Below, one piece after another: positions 46,513 through 54,230 of a stretch of DNA of 64,000 bases (position 1 is the first letter of the stretch; each line of letters opens with the position of its first letter). Made by a program: the position numbers and the translations under genes. Location of the stretch: the NCBI GenBank assembly GCA_963851295.1, contig CAWKOS010000005.1, positions 62,001 to 126,000 on the forward strand, read 5' to 3'. The DNA comes from JAOPZW01 sp963851295 (GTDB lineage Bacteria > Actinomycetota > Thermoleophilia > Solirubrobacterales > Solirubrobacteraceae). The notes under the pieces were generated by a model. It did not search any database, was not told where the DNA came from, and was given only the letters and a program-made list of their open reading frames with translations.

Positions 46513-47499
46513 ATCGCGTCGTCGGGCCCCCAGCTCCAGCCGATCGCGGCCGAGGACGTCATCCTCGTCGGCGGCGAGGCGCTCTACGACCTCGTCTACG
46601 ACGGCGAGGAGGATCTCCGGGGCCACCCGGGCGGCGGCCCGTTCAACACCGCGCGCACGATCGGCCGGCTCGGCCAGCCCGTCGCCTACCTGGGCCGGCT
46701 CTCGAACGACCGCTTCGGCACGGCCCTGGAGCGCATGCTCGCCGCCGACGGCGTGCGCCTCGACACCGTCGTGAGGACCGACGAGCCCACGACGCTCGCG
46801 CTGGCCGAGATCGACGAGACCGGCAGCGCGCGCTACCGCTTCTACGAGCGCGCGACCTCGGCGCCGGGCCTCACGCCGGAGGCGGCGCTGGCGGCGCTGC
46901 CCGCCGCGGTCGGCATCCTCCACGTCGGCACCCTCGGCCTCATGCTCGAGCCGATGGCGACGGCGCTCGAGGCGGTGGTCGAGGAGCTCAGCGGCAGCGC
47001 GCTCGTGATGGTCGATCCCAACGTCCGCCCGTGGGTGATCGCCGACGCCGACACCTACCGCGGCCGCCTTGGCCGCGTGCTGGGCCGCAGCGACGTCGTC
47101 AAGGTCTCCGAGGAGGACCTCGCATGGCTCGAGCCCCAGCGCACCGCCGCCTCCGCGGCGCGGATGCTGCTCGAGCTCGGGCCGCGCGTCATCCTGCTCA
47201 CCCGCGGCGGCGACGGCGCCGTGGTCGTGACCGGCGCCGGCGACGTGCCCGTGGCCGCGCCCGCGATCGAGGTCGTCGACACCATCGGCGCCGGCGACGC
47301 CTTCGGCGGCGGCTTCCTGGCCTGGTGGCGCTCGCACGGGCTGAGCCGCGACGACCTCGCCAACGCCGACGCCGTCGTGGAGGCAGCGGCCTTCGGCGCC
47401 CTCGTCGCGGCGCGCACCTGCGAGCGCCCGGGCGCCTCGCCGCCCTTCCTCAGCGAGCTCGCGGTCCCCGCCGGCGCGGCGCCCGCCGAGGGCGAATAG
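46513..47499 (+). CDS. PfkB-family carbohydrate kinase, unusual start
   Basis: A kinase of about 328 residues. Conserved features are VGGEALYDLV, the substrate loop GGGPFNTARTIGRLGQP, and the catalytic DTIGAGDAFGGGFLAWW. It resembles fructokinases. The start is a problem: no ATG, GTG, TTG or CTG lies in frame near the domain start. A GTG at 46429 exists, but would add about 28 poor residues and lie upstream of the TATCCT box. I place the start at ATC 46513, where transcription should begin, as a hypothesis. Its divergent position beside the glucan operon suggests a role in hexose entry. Confidence 0.75.
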   Translation: MASSGPQLQPIAAEDVILVGGEALYDLVYDGEEDLRGHPGGGPFNTARTIGRLGQPVAYLGRLSNDRFGTALERMLAADGVRLDTVVRTDEPTTLALAEIDETGSARYRFYERATSAPGLTPEAALAALPAAVGILHVGTLGLMLEPMATALEAVVEELSGSALVMVDPNVRPWVIADADTYRGRLGRVLGRSDVVKVSEEDLAWLEPQRTAASAARMLLELGPRVILLTRGGDGAVVVTGAGDVPVAAPAIEVVDTIGAGDAFGGGFLAWWRSHGLSRDDLANADAVVEAAAFGALVAARTCERPGASPPFLSELAVPAGAAPAEGE

Positions 47500-47521
47500 C
47501 GGCGAGCGCCGCCGGCGACGG

Positions 47522-47527
47522 TACGGT
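47522..47527 (+). promoter_or_regulatory. Putative -10 box of the Ser/Thr kinase gene
   Basis: TACGGT followed by six bases (GCGCGC) and then the GTG start at 47534; no ribosome binding site is visible, so a leaderless transcript is likely. Confidence 0.5.
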
Positions 47528-47533
47528 GCGCGC

Positions 47534-49510
47534 GTGGCCGGCGACCTGCACCGGACCTTCGGGGCCTACGACATCCAGCGCGAGGTCGGGCGCGGCGGAA
47601 TGGGGGTCGTCTACCTGGCCACCGACCGGCGCCTGGAGCGTCGCGTCGCGCTCAAGGTGATCGTCCCCGAGCTCGCCGCCGACGAGCAGTTCCGCCGCCG
47701 CTTCGAGCGCGAGGCGCGCGTGGCCGCCGTGCTCGAGCACCCGCACGTCGTGCCCGTCTACGAGGCCGGCGAGGAGAACGGATCGCTCTTCATCGCGATG
47801 CGCTTCATCGACGGCCACGACCTGGCGAGCGAGGTCCGCGACCACGGGGCCGTCGCGCCCGAGCGGCTCGCGTCGCTGGTCGTCCAGATCGCGGGCGCGC
47901 TCGACGCGGCGCACCGGACGGGCGTCGTGCACCGCGACGTCAAGCCCGCCAACGTCCTCGTCACCGGCGCGGGCGACGACGAGCAGGCCTACCTCACCGA
48001 CTTCGGCCTCACGCGCGAGGCCGCGTCGGAGAGCGGGCTGACGCTGACCGGGCAGTGGGTCGGCACCGTCGACTTCGCCGCGCCCGAGCAGATCATGGGC
48101 GAGGCCACCGACGCGCGCTGCGACGTCTACTCGCTCGGCTGCCTCGCCTTCCAGGCCCTCACCGGCCAGCCGCCCTACCAGGGCGCGCCCGCCGCGCGGC
48201 TCTTCGCGCACATGAACAAGCCCCCGCCGTCCGCGTGCGCGGCGCGGCCCGAGCTGCGGCCCGAGGTCGACGACACGCTCGCGCGCGCGATGGCCAAGCG
48301 GCCCGAGGACCGCTTCCAGTCCGCCGGCGACTTCGGCCGCGCCCTCGCCGCCGCGCTGCGCGGCGTCGCGAACCCCGAGCCCGAGCGGACCGTCGCCGTC
48401 GGGGGCGCGCTCACGGGAGTGCTGCCCGACGAGGCGAACGAGCTCGCCTCCGCCGCGGGTCCGACGCGCGTGCAGCCTTCGCCTGTCGACGACACGGCGC
48501 CGGCCGCGCCACAGCAGACGCTGGTCGCCCCGGCCGCCCGCGGCCGCCGGCCGCGCGTCATCGCCGCGATCGCCCTCGTGCTGGTCGTCGCCGCGGCGGC
48601 GGTGGTCACCGTGCTCGCGAGCGGGGGCGGCGGCGACACGTCGTTCGCCGACAAGGCCAAGGACGCGGTGAGCGGCCTGGCCCGCGCCAACAGCAGCCTC
48701 TCGCAGCACCTGACCTCGCTGAGCGCGACGACGCCCAGCGCGACGATCGTCGCGGCGACCGACTCGGCGGCGGCCGCGGCCGGCGACGCGCGGCGGCGCG
48801 TCGCGGCGCTCGACGCCAAGGACGACCCCACGCTCGCGAGCGGCCTCAGGCAGGCGATCTCGAGCGAGCAGGCCTTCCTCGCCCAGGCCAAGGCCGCCGC
48901 GATGGGCCCCTCGAAGGCCGACGCGTCCGCCCTCCAGCGCTCCGGTGGCTCCATGGCCGACGCCTTCGCGGCGATCCAGAGCCAGCTCTCGGCGCTGACG
49001 CCGGTCGCGGGCGTCGCCGGCCTCGTCACTTGGGTGCAGGGACGCCAGGCCCAGGGCAAGCGCCGGCAGGGCGTCGACGCCTTCATCGGCGCCGTCGACG
49101 CGGTGCTCGCCGGGGCGCGGCCCGGCCGCGCGCAGATCGGCCAGATCCGCACGGCGATGGACAACGGCACGATCACGCCGGGCGCCGCGCGCACGGGCAT
49201 CGACAAGGTCGTCGCCAACCGCACGGACGCGCTCGCGAAGGCGCGTGCCCTGCCCGTGACCCCGGATCCGGCCGAGCAGATCAAGAGCCAGCTCGTCGAC
49301 GCCTTCCAGGCCTCGCTGGACTACGACCACGACCTGCAGGACGGCATCGCCGCGTATGACAGCGGCGACTTCGACCGCTTCATCAGCAAGGTCTTCGACG
49401 ACGCCAAGCGCTCCAACGACGCGGCCTCGAACGCCAAGCACGCCTTCCTGGGCACCTACAACCAGCTGCGCAGCTCCCGCGGGCAGCCCGCGGTCGTCGA
49501 CGACTTCTAG
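47534..49510 (+). CDS. PknB-type transmembrane Ser/Thr protein kinase
   Basis: A 658-residue receptor-like kinase. The kinase domain (about 10-275) has the glycine loop VGRGGMGVVY, Lys41 in VALKVI, catalytic HRDVKPANVL, DFGLTR and APEQ. A linker to about 335 precedes one membrane helix (VIAAIALVLVVAAAAVVTVL), and the 300-residue external part is Ala/Lys/Asp-rich and helical, with no PASTA repeats, so the ligand differs from classic PknB. The lipoprotein amidase begins 2 nt downstream, linking this kinase to the cell wall. Confidence 0.92.
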   Translation: MAGDLHRTFGAYDIQREVGRGGMGVVYLATDRRLERRVALKVIVPELAADEQFRRRFEREARVAAVLEHPHVVPVYEAGEENGSLFIAMRFIDGHDLASEVRDHGAVAPERLASLVVQIAGALDAAHRTGVVHRDVKPANVLVTGAGDDEQAYLTDFGLTREAASESGLTLTGQWVGTVDFAAPEQIMGEATDARCDVYSLGCLAFQALTGQPPYQGAPAARLFAHMNKPPPSACAARPELRPEVDDTLARAMAKRPEDRFQSAGDFGRALAAALRGVANPEPERTVAVGGALTGVLPDEANELASAAGPTRVQPSPVDDTAPAAPQQTLVAPAARGRRPRVIAAIALVLVVAAAAVVTVLASGGGGDTSFADKAKDAVSGLARANSSLSQHLTSLSATTPSATIVAATDSAAAAAGDARRRVAALDAKDDPTLASGLRQAISSEQAFLAQAKAAAMGPSKADASALQRSGGSMADAFAAIQSQLSALTPVAGVAGLVTWVQGRQAQGKRRQGVDAFIGAVDAVLAGARPGRAQIGQIRTAMDNGTITPGAARTGIDKVVANRTDALAKARALPVTPDPAEQIKSQLVDAFQASLDYDHDLQDGIAAYDSGDFDRFISKVFDDAKRSNDAASNAKHAFLGTYNQLRSSRGQPAVVDDF

Positions 49511-49512
49511 CG

Positions 49513-50319
49513 ATGCGCCGCGGCGCCCCGATCGCGCTCGCCCTGGCCGCGGCCGTGCTCGCGGCGGGGTGCGGGCGCGGCGGCGCGACGACGAGCGACG
49601 GGGACGCGGGCGTGCCGGCCGCGACCGAGACGCCGCAGGTCAAGGAGGCTGAGCGCAACGCCGACCGCAATCGGGAGGGAGCGGAGGCGAACGGGACGGG
49701 CGACTCCGGCGCGGCTCCCACCGACGCCCGCCCCCTCGCCCGCCGGCCCACGATCGTCCGGCGCCCGATCCCCTTCGGCGCCAAGCGCAGGGCCGAGACG
49801 CGCGCCTACGCCCGCCGCCACTACGGCCTCGACGACTGGCGGCTGCGCGACCCCAAGGTGATCGTCGAGCACTACACGGTGACCGACACCTTCCAGGCGG
49901 CCTACGACACCTTCGCCCGCGACGTCCCCGACGTCGAGCTCCACGAGCTGCCGGCGACGTGCGCGCACTTCGTCGTCGACCGCGACGGCACCATCTACCA
50001 GCTCGTCCCCGTGACCACGATCTGCCGCCACACCGTCGGCCTCAACGACCGGGCGATCGGCATCGAGCAGGTCGGGCGCTCGGCGCAGGAGATCCTCGGC
50101 CGGCCCGCGCAGATCGGCGCGATCGTGCGCCTCACGGCGTGGCTGCGCTGCCGCTACGGGATCGCCGCCACGGACGTCATCGGCCACAACGAGAGCCTGT
50201 CGAGCCCCTACCACCACGAGGACATCCCGGCGCTCAGGCGCCAGACCCACGGCGACTGGACGCGAGCCGAGATGCAGCCGGTCCGCGCGCGCGTCGGCCG
50301 CTACCGCTGCGGCGGCTGA
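49513..50319 (+). CDS. N-acetylmuramoyl-L-alanine amidase-like lipoprotein (Amidase_2)
   Basis: A 268-residue protein with a lipoprotein signal (lipobox LAAGC, Cys20), a low-complexity linker to about residue 75, and an Amidase_2/PGRP domain. IVEHYTVTDTF, CAHFVVDRDGTIYQLVP, HTVGLNDRAIGIEQVG and IGHNESLSSPYHHED give the zinc-site and fold markers. It would cut the amide bond between muramic acid and the stem peptide at the outer face. Cotranscribed with the Ser/Thr kinase, whose outer domain could sense or control its activity (inference). Confidence 0.87.
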   Translation: MRRGAPIALALAAAVLAAGCGRGGATTSDGDAGVPAATETPQVKEAERNADRNREGAEANGTGDSGAAPTDARPLARRPTIVRRPIPFGAKRRAETRAYARRHYGLDDWRLRDPKVIVEHYTVTDTFQAAYDTFARDVPDVELHELPATCAHFVVDRDGTIYQLVPVTTICRHTVGLNDRAIGIEQVGRSAQEILGRPAQIGAIVRLTAWLRCRYGIAATDVIGHNESLSSPYHHEDIPALRRQTHGDWTRAEMQPVRARVGRYRCGG

Positions 50320-50322
50320 GCG

Positions 50323-51279
50323 TCAGATCGCCGCGAAGGCCGGCAGGTCGGCCTCGAACACGCCGCGCGAGTTGGCGTAGTACATCTTCGCGCCGTCCAC
50401 GGCGAAGCCGGTCGTCACCGGCGGCAGCTCGACGCCGGCCGCCTCGACCTGGCCGAGGCGGCAGCCGGCGCCCGGCACCGGGAGGCGCCGGATCCGGACC
50501 GGCGAGGTGCCGAGGCTCCCGTGCAGGACCCAGTACACGTAGCCGCCCGCGAGGACCGGGGTCGTGACGGTGTCGTCGTCGGTGGGGTGGTCGAAGCGCT
50601 CGGTGCGGCGATCGATCACGCAGTTGGCCTTGCCGTGCAGACGCCGCACGCGGATCTGCGAGCGCGTGAAGCCGCGACCGTCGCCCGCGCCGCCGTCGTA
50701 GGCGATCGCGCCGGCGTCGACGTCGGTCGTGCTCGGGATGTCCGAGCCGATGCGCGCCGCCCGCCCCTTGCCGCTGAAGAGCCCATAGCGATGGCTGCCG
50801 TGGGTGCGCGAGCTGAGGCCCAGCGGCGTGCGCCCGAAGGCGTAGCGGCCCGCCCACGTCGAGGGCGCCACGGCGCTCGCGCGGCGGCTGGCCAGCGCCG
50901 ACACGCGCCGCTCGCGACCCGAGGCGACGTCGAGCTCGTAGATCGAGCAGCGCCGGCTGAAGAGCTCGCCGCTGCAGCGCGTGTAGTCGGCGAGCACCGA
51001 GCCCGGCGCGGCGCCCGGGCCGAGGTCGACCGTCGGGTTGTCGACGAAGCGGCCGATGGGAGCGTCGGCGACCGCGCCGTTGCGTCGCAGCACGAGCCGG
51101 AAGACCTGCCGGCCGCCGCTGCGGTCCTGCCGCAGCCACGCCTGGACCCCGCCGTAGGCCGTGACCCGCGCCGTGTTCTCGCTGGAGAGCTGGACGTCGG
51201 CCAGCGCCGGCGCGCACGGCAGCGCTGAGAGCACGGCCGACACGACCCCCACCGCGAGAGCTTCCCTGCGCCGCTGCAC
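50323..51279 (-). CDS. Secreted protein of unknown function (beta-propeller-like)
   Basis: A 318-residue protein with a signal peptide (residues 1-28, ending APALA). I do not recognise a family. The mature part has repeating short strands with Gly-Tyr/Phe turns (GRYAFGRTPLG, AGGYVYWVLHG, VDGAKMYYANSRG), reminiscent of surface beta-propellers, and several Cys (CSGELFSRRCS, CVIDRR, GCRLG) that may pair outside the cell. GTG start chosen because a TATGTT box lies 8 nt upstream and the signal peptide then begins properly. Convergent with the amidase, 3 bp away. Confidence 0.7.
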   Translation of the reverse strand: MQRRREALAVGVVSAVLSALPCAPALADVQLSSENTARVTAYGGVQAWLRQDRSGGRQVFRLVLRRNGAVADAPIGRFVDNPTVDLGPGAAPGSVLADYTRCSGELFSRRCSIYELDVASGRERRVSALASRRASAVAPSTWAGRYAFGRTPLGLSSRTHGSHRYGLFSGKGRAARIGSDIPSTTDVDAGAIAYDGGAGDGRGFTRSQIRVRRLHGKANCVIDRRTERFDHPTDDDTVTTPVLAGGYVYWVLHGSLGTSPVRIRRLPVPGAGCRLGQVEAAGVELPPVTTGFAVDGAKMYYANSRGVFEADLPAFAAI

Positions 51280-51287
51280 CGGCGGCG

Positions 51288-51293
51288 AACATA
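51288..51293 (-). promoter_or_regulatory. Putative -10 box of the secreted-protein gene
   Basis: TATGTT on the minus strand, 8 nt upstream of the GTG at 51279. Confidence 0.4.
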
Positions 51294-51311
51294 CCACCGC
51301 CCGTCCGGGCG

Positions 51312-52298
51312 CTAGACCAGCGCCGGCCGGGCGGCGCCGTGGCGCTCGACGCGGTTGCGCCCGCCGCGCTTGGCGGCGTAGAGCGCCGCGTCGGCCTGCG
51401 CCATCAGCTCCTCCAGCTCGATCGCGGTCCCGCGGGCGGTCGCGACCCCGAAGGAGCACGTGACCCGCACGCCGGCGGTCTCCATGTCCTCGATCGCGAC
51501 CCGCAGGGTCTCGGCGATGCGCGCGGCGTCGTCCTCGGCGGCGCCCGGGAGCAGCAGCGCGAACTCCTCGCCGCCGAGGCGGTAGAGCAGCTCGAAGGTC
51601 CGCAGCGAGCGGCGCATCGCATAGGCGGCGTCGCGCAGGACCGCGTCGCCGATCGCGTGGCCGCGGTCGTCGTTGATCGACTTGAAGTGATCGAGGTCGG
51701 CGAGCACGACGCTCACCGGCTGGTCGGTGAGCGCGGCCTGCTCGGCGATCTCGGCGAAGCGGGGCTCGAGCGCGCGGCGGTTGAGCAGGCCGGTGAGCTG
51801 GTCGAGCGTGCTGTCGGCGCGGTGGCGCACGTCGGAGGCGACGAGCGGGCTGACGTAGACCGCGGTGCACAGCACGAGCGCGAGCGGGACCATGAGCGAC
51901 GCGGGATGGTGGGCGACGTAGCCGGGATCCACGCCGAGCGTCGTCGCGATCACCAGCGCCGCGCTGATCGGCGCGCCCACCACGAGGCCGCGGTTGCTGA
52001 AGCGCGCCGCGACCATCAGCACCGGGATGGCGAGGAGGTTGGTCGCGAGGCTTCGCGGCCCGCCGCTCTGCACGGCGCCGAAGGCGAGCACGATCTGGAG
52101 CACGAGGATCGTCGAGACGAAGACCCACAGCTCGGGCCGGCGGCGCCGGTCGAGCCGCATGCCGCCGACCGCGACCGCGAGCACGGCGACCGCGGCGGCC
52201 ACCAGCATCGGCCATCCGCCCGTCGCGCTGACCACGGCGGCGGTCGCCGACAGGGTCAGCAGCGTGACCACCCGCGCGGTGCGCAGGCGGCTCTGCAT
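51312..52298 (-). CDS. Membrane diguanylate cyclase (GGDEF protein)
   Basis: A 328-residue enzyme that makes cyclic di-GMP from GTP. About five or six hydrophobic segments (residues 10-160) precede the GGDEF domain, which opens DQLTGLLNRRALEPRF, has ADLDHFKSINDDRGH and the active-site loop RLGGEEFALLLPG, and closes ADAALYAAKRGGRNRV. The loop is GGEEF, an active variant; the RxxD inhibitory site is not evident. ATG chosen at MQSRLRTARVV. No EAL partner is nearby. Confidence 0.92.
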   Translation of the reverse strand: MQSRLRTARVVTLLTLSATAAVVSATGGWPMLVAAAVAVLAVAVGGMRLDRRRRPELWVFVSTILVLQIVLAFGAVQSGGPRSLATNLLAIPVLMVAARFSNRGLVVGAPISAALVIATTLGVDPGYVAHHPASLMVPLALVLCTAVYVSPLVASDVRHRADSTLDQLTGLLNRRALEPRFAEIAEQAALTDQPVSVVLADLDHFKSINDDRGHAIGDAVLRDAAYAMRRSLRTFELLYRLGGEEFALLLPGAAEDDAARIAETLRVAIEDMETAGVRVTCSFGVATARGTAIELEELMAQADAALYAAKRGGRNRVERHGAARPALV

Positions 52299-52501
52299 GT
52301 CGAGGAACCGCTCACGATGGTTCGGAGTCGGACACAGCCATGAGGCGCCGGGCTTCACAGGCCGGAAATCGGCTGCAAATCGCGTCCGCTTGAGGGCGGG
52401 GACGCGCCTGAACGCGCGATCGCACGCGAGGCCTCCCCGGGACACCGTACGCTGTCCCTGGCAGTCCATCCGCCACACCCACCATCTGGAAGAGGCCGGC
52501 C

Positions 52502-52795
52502 ATGCCGCACGGCAAGCTCGACCAAGCGATCATGGCCCGACTCGGCCTGAAGGCCCGCCGCACCGGGGCCCGCGACGCGCCCGCCCCCGACCCCTCCGAG
52601 GGCCCGCCCGACGAGCGCATCGAGCGGCTCGAGACGCGGGTCGCGCATCTCGAGGCCACGCTCGAAGGCCTCCAGGACTCGGTCTATCGCGAGACCACGC
52701 GTCTGGACGAGCGCGTCGAGGACCTCCAGCAGAAGACCGAGCCCCACGTCATCTCACAGGCGCTGAGCGCCGATGCCCGACGCCGCGGACTCTGA
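52502..52795 (+). CDS. Small coiled-coil protein of unknown function
   Basis: A 97-residue protein with no recognised family. Residues about 38-75 (RIERLETRVAHLEATLEGL and on) form a clear heptad coiled coil; the N-terminus is basic and the middle proline-rich. It may be an oligomerisation or scaffold protein. GGAAGAGG lies about 10 nt before the ATG, and a TACGCT box is at 52448-52453. It overlaps the next small gene by 23 bp, suggesting a joint role. Confidence 0.65.
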   Translation: MPHGKLDQAIMARLGLKARRTGARDAPAPDPSEGPPDERIERLETRVAHLEATLEGLQDSVYRETTRLDERVEDLQQKTEPHVISQALSADARRRGL

Positions 52796-53015
52796 CGGCG
52801 GGCCGGTCGCCGTCACCACGGTGACGCTGCTGACCGGCGGCCCCTACGACGTCCGCGGAGCCCCGCAGGCCGTCGAGGAGGCGATCGTCGGCGCGTCGCG
52901 CGGCTCGATCATGCAGTTGGCGTGGTTCATCGAGGACGCGACCGGGCGGCGGATCGCGATCAACCCGCGCCACGTCGTCGCGCTCGAGCCGTCTCGCGAT
53001 CAGTCGGCCGGCTGA
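52773..53015 (+). CDS. Small conserved-looking protein of unknown function
   Basis: An 80-residue protein starting within the end of the coiled-coil gene. It has a short N-terminal acidic stretch, a strand TVTLLTGG, a helix (PQAVEEAIVGASRG), a strand MQLAWFIEDATGRRIAIN and a final strand RHVVALEPS. The pattern suggests a compact alpha/beta domain, possibly a small binding module. No family can be named. Start at ATG 52773; the overlap implies translational coupling with the previous gene. Confidence 0.6.
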   Translation: MPDAADSDGGPVAVTTVTLLTGGPYDVRGAPQAVEEAIVGASRGSIMQLAWFIEDATGRRIAINPRHVVALEPSRDQSAG

Positions 53016-53021
53016 CCGAGG

Positions 53022-54134
53022 TCAGGCCCACGCGGCGCCCGCCCATGGGCGCCGCCGGCGGCCGGCGAAGTCGAGCGGGAGGTAGAGCACCCGGCTCATG
53101 TCGGCCTGGTCGAGGCCGCCGAAGTAGGCCAGCTCGATGGTGCGCCGATGCGCCGCCGAGAGCGCCCCGAGGGAGGCGCGGATCGCGAGCGCCGTCGCCC
53201 GCGCCGAGCGCGCCCGCGACGGCTGGCGCTCCTGGAGGCGCCTGCGGCCCCTCAGCCAGTCGGTCGCTCCCCAGCTCGCGAAGCACAGCGCGCCGACGGT
53301 GCCGGTCGCGGTGAGGAGCACGCCGGCGGCCGCCACGGCGGCGATGCCGTGCGTGCCCAGGATCATCACGGTGGCCGCGGCGCCGACGCTCGGCCCGAGC
53401 GGGAGCTGGCTGATCGTGACCATCGCGATCAGGACCGCGATCGAGTCGAAGACCGAGACCTCGACCCCGGTCGAGCGCAGGATGAGCCAGTTGCGCGCGA
53501 TCTGCGCGAGGACCGCGACGAGGACGAGCGCGACGACGCGGGCACGGCCGTTCAGGCTGCGCAGGATCGCCAGGCCGGCCCACGGTCCTCGCCGCGTCCT
53601 CGTCGACATCCGGCAGAGGCCCGCCCCGAGAGCCGCGGTGACGGCCACGCAGATGAGGGGCACCCACCAGGGCAGGCCGAGGGGCCCGACGAGCGTGAAC
53701 GAGGTCAGCGCGGCGAGCGCTGCCTCGGTCACGACGATCGGGAGCTCGGCTCCGAGGAGCGCGCCGACCCGCGGGCTGCCGCGCGGGCTCGTGCGACGCA
53801 GCACCGCGATGCGCGCCGCGACCCCGAGCTGGCCGTTGACGACCACGGCGATCGCCCCCACGCTCGAGGCGCGGTAGAGCAGCCGCCGGCTCACGGTCGC
53901 GCCGGTGGCGTGCACGCAGACGTGCCACGCCTCGGTGCGCACCAGCAGGGCCAGGAGCTGCAGCGCGGCGGCGAGGACGAGCAGCCACGCCGGAGCGCTG
54001 TGGAGCGCAGCGGTGAACGCGTGGCCCTTGCCGGCGAGCGCCAGCACGAGCGCGGCGGCGGCGAGCACCGCGACGAGGGCAGGCGCCGCGCGCCCCAACC
54101 TGGCCCTCCCCATTGCGCTCGTCGCAGGCGACAT
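53022..54134 (-). CDS. Flippase-like membrane protein with C-terminal sigma-70 region 4-like segment
   Basis: A 370-residue protein. Residues about 15-300 hold seven to eight membrane helices of the LPG synthase/flippase type (VNGQLGVAARIAVLRRTSPRG near residue 100, and ISQLPLGPSVGAAATVMILG). Residues 313-358 are soluble and read like sigma factor region 4: ALSAAHRRTIELAYFGGLDQ then ADMSRVLYLPL, as in the helix-turn-helix of ECF-type sigma factors, with a basic end. The joining is in one frame with no stop. The ATG lies behind a GAAGG ribosome binding site. It could be a membrane-tethered regulator or a chance fusion with a sigma remnant. Confidence 0.75.
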   Translation of the reverse strand: MSPATSAMGRARLGRAAPALVAVLAAAALVLALAGKGHAFTAALHSAPAWLLVLAAALQLLALLVRTEAWHVCVHATGATVSRRLLYRASSVGAIAVVVNGQLGVAARIAVLRRTSPRGSPRVGALLGAELPIVVTEAALAALTSFTLVGPLGLPWWVPLICVAVTAALGAGLCRMSTRTRRGPWAGLAILRSLNGRARVVALVLVAVLAQIARNWLILRSTGVEVSVFDSIAVLIAMVTISQLPLGPSVGAAATVMILGTHGIAAVAAAGVLLTATGTVGALCFASWGATDWLRGRRRLQERQPSRARSARATALAIRASLGALSAAHRRTIELAYFGGLDQADMSRVLYLPLDFAGRRRRPWAGAAWA

Positions 54135-54207
54135 CCCGACCTTCTGGTCTCGACCAGCGACGACGATAACACGACTCTCGAAACCAGAAAGCCATGTCGT
54201 GCGTCTT

Positions 54208-54225
54208 CGCGCCCCGCGGGGCGCG
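54208..54225. repeat. Perfect 18-bp GC palindrome after the LLM gene
   Basis: CGCGCCCCGCGGGGCGCG reads the same on both strands and lies 5 bp past the stop of the LLM oxidoreductase gene. It would form a strong hairpin in RNA and may act in transcription termination or RNA stability, but no U tract follows on the minus-strand transcript. Confidence 0.5.
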
Positions 54226-54230
54226 GCTTC

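Noticed and set aside
52299..52501. c-di-GMP riboswitch between the GGDEF gene and the small proteins
   Set aside because: The conserved GEMM core sequences are absent; nothing else recognisable in this gap beyond a TACGCT box.
54208..54225. Rho-independent terminator
   Set aside because: The hairpin is strong but no U-rich run follows on either strand, so I report it only as a palindrome.
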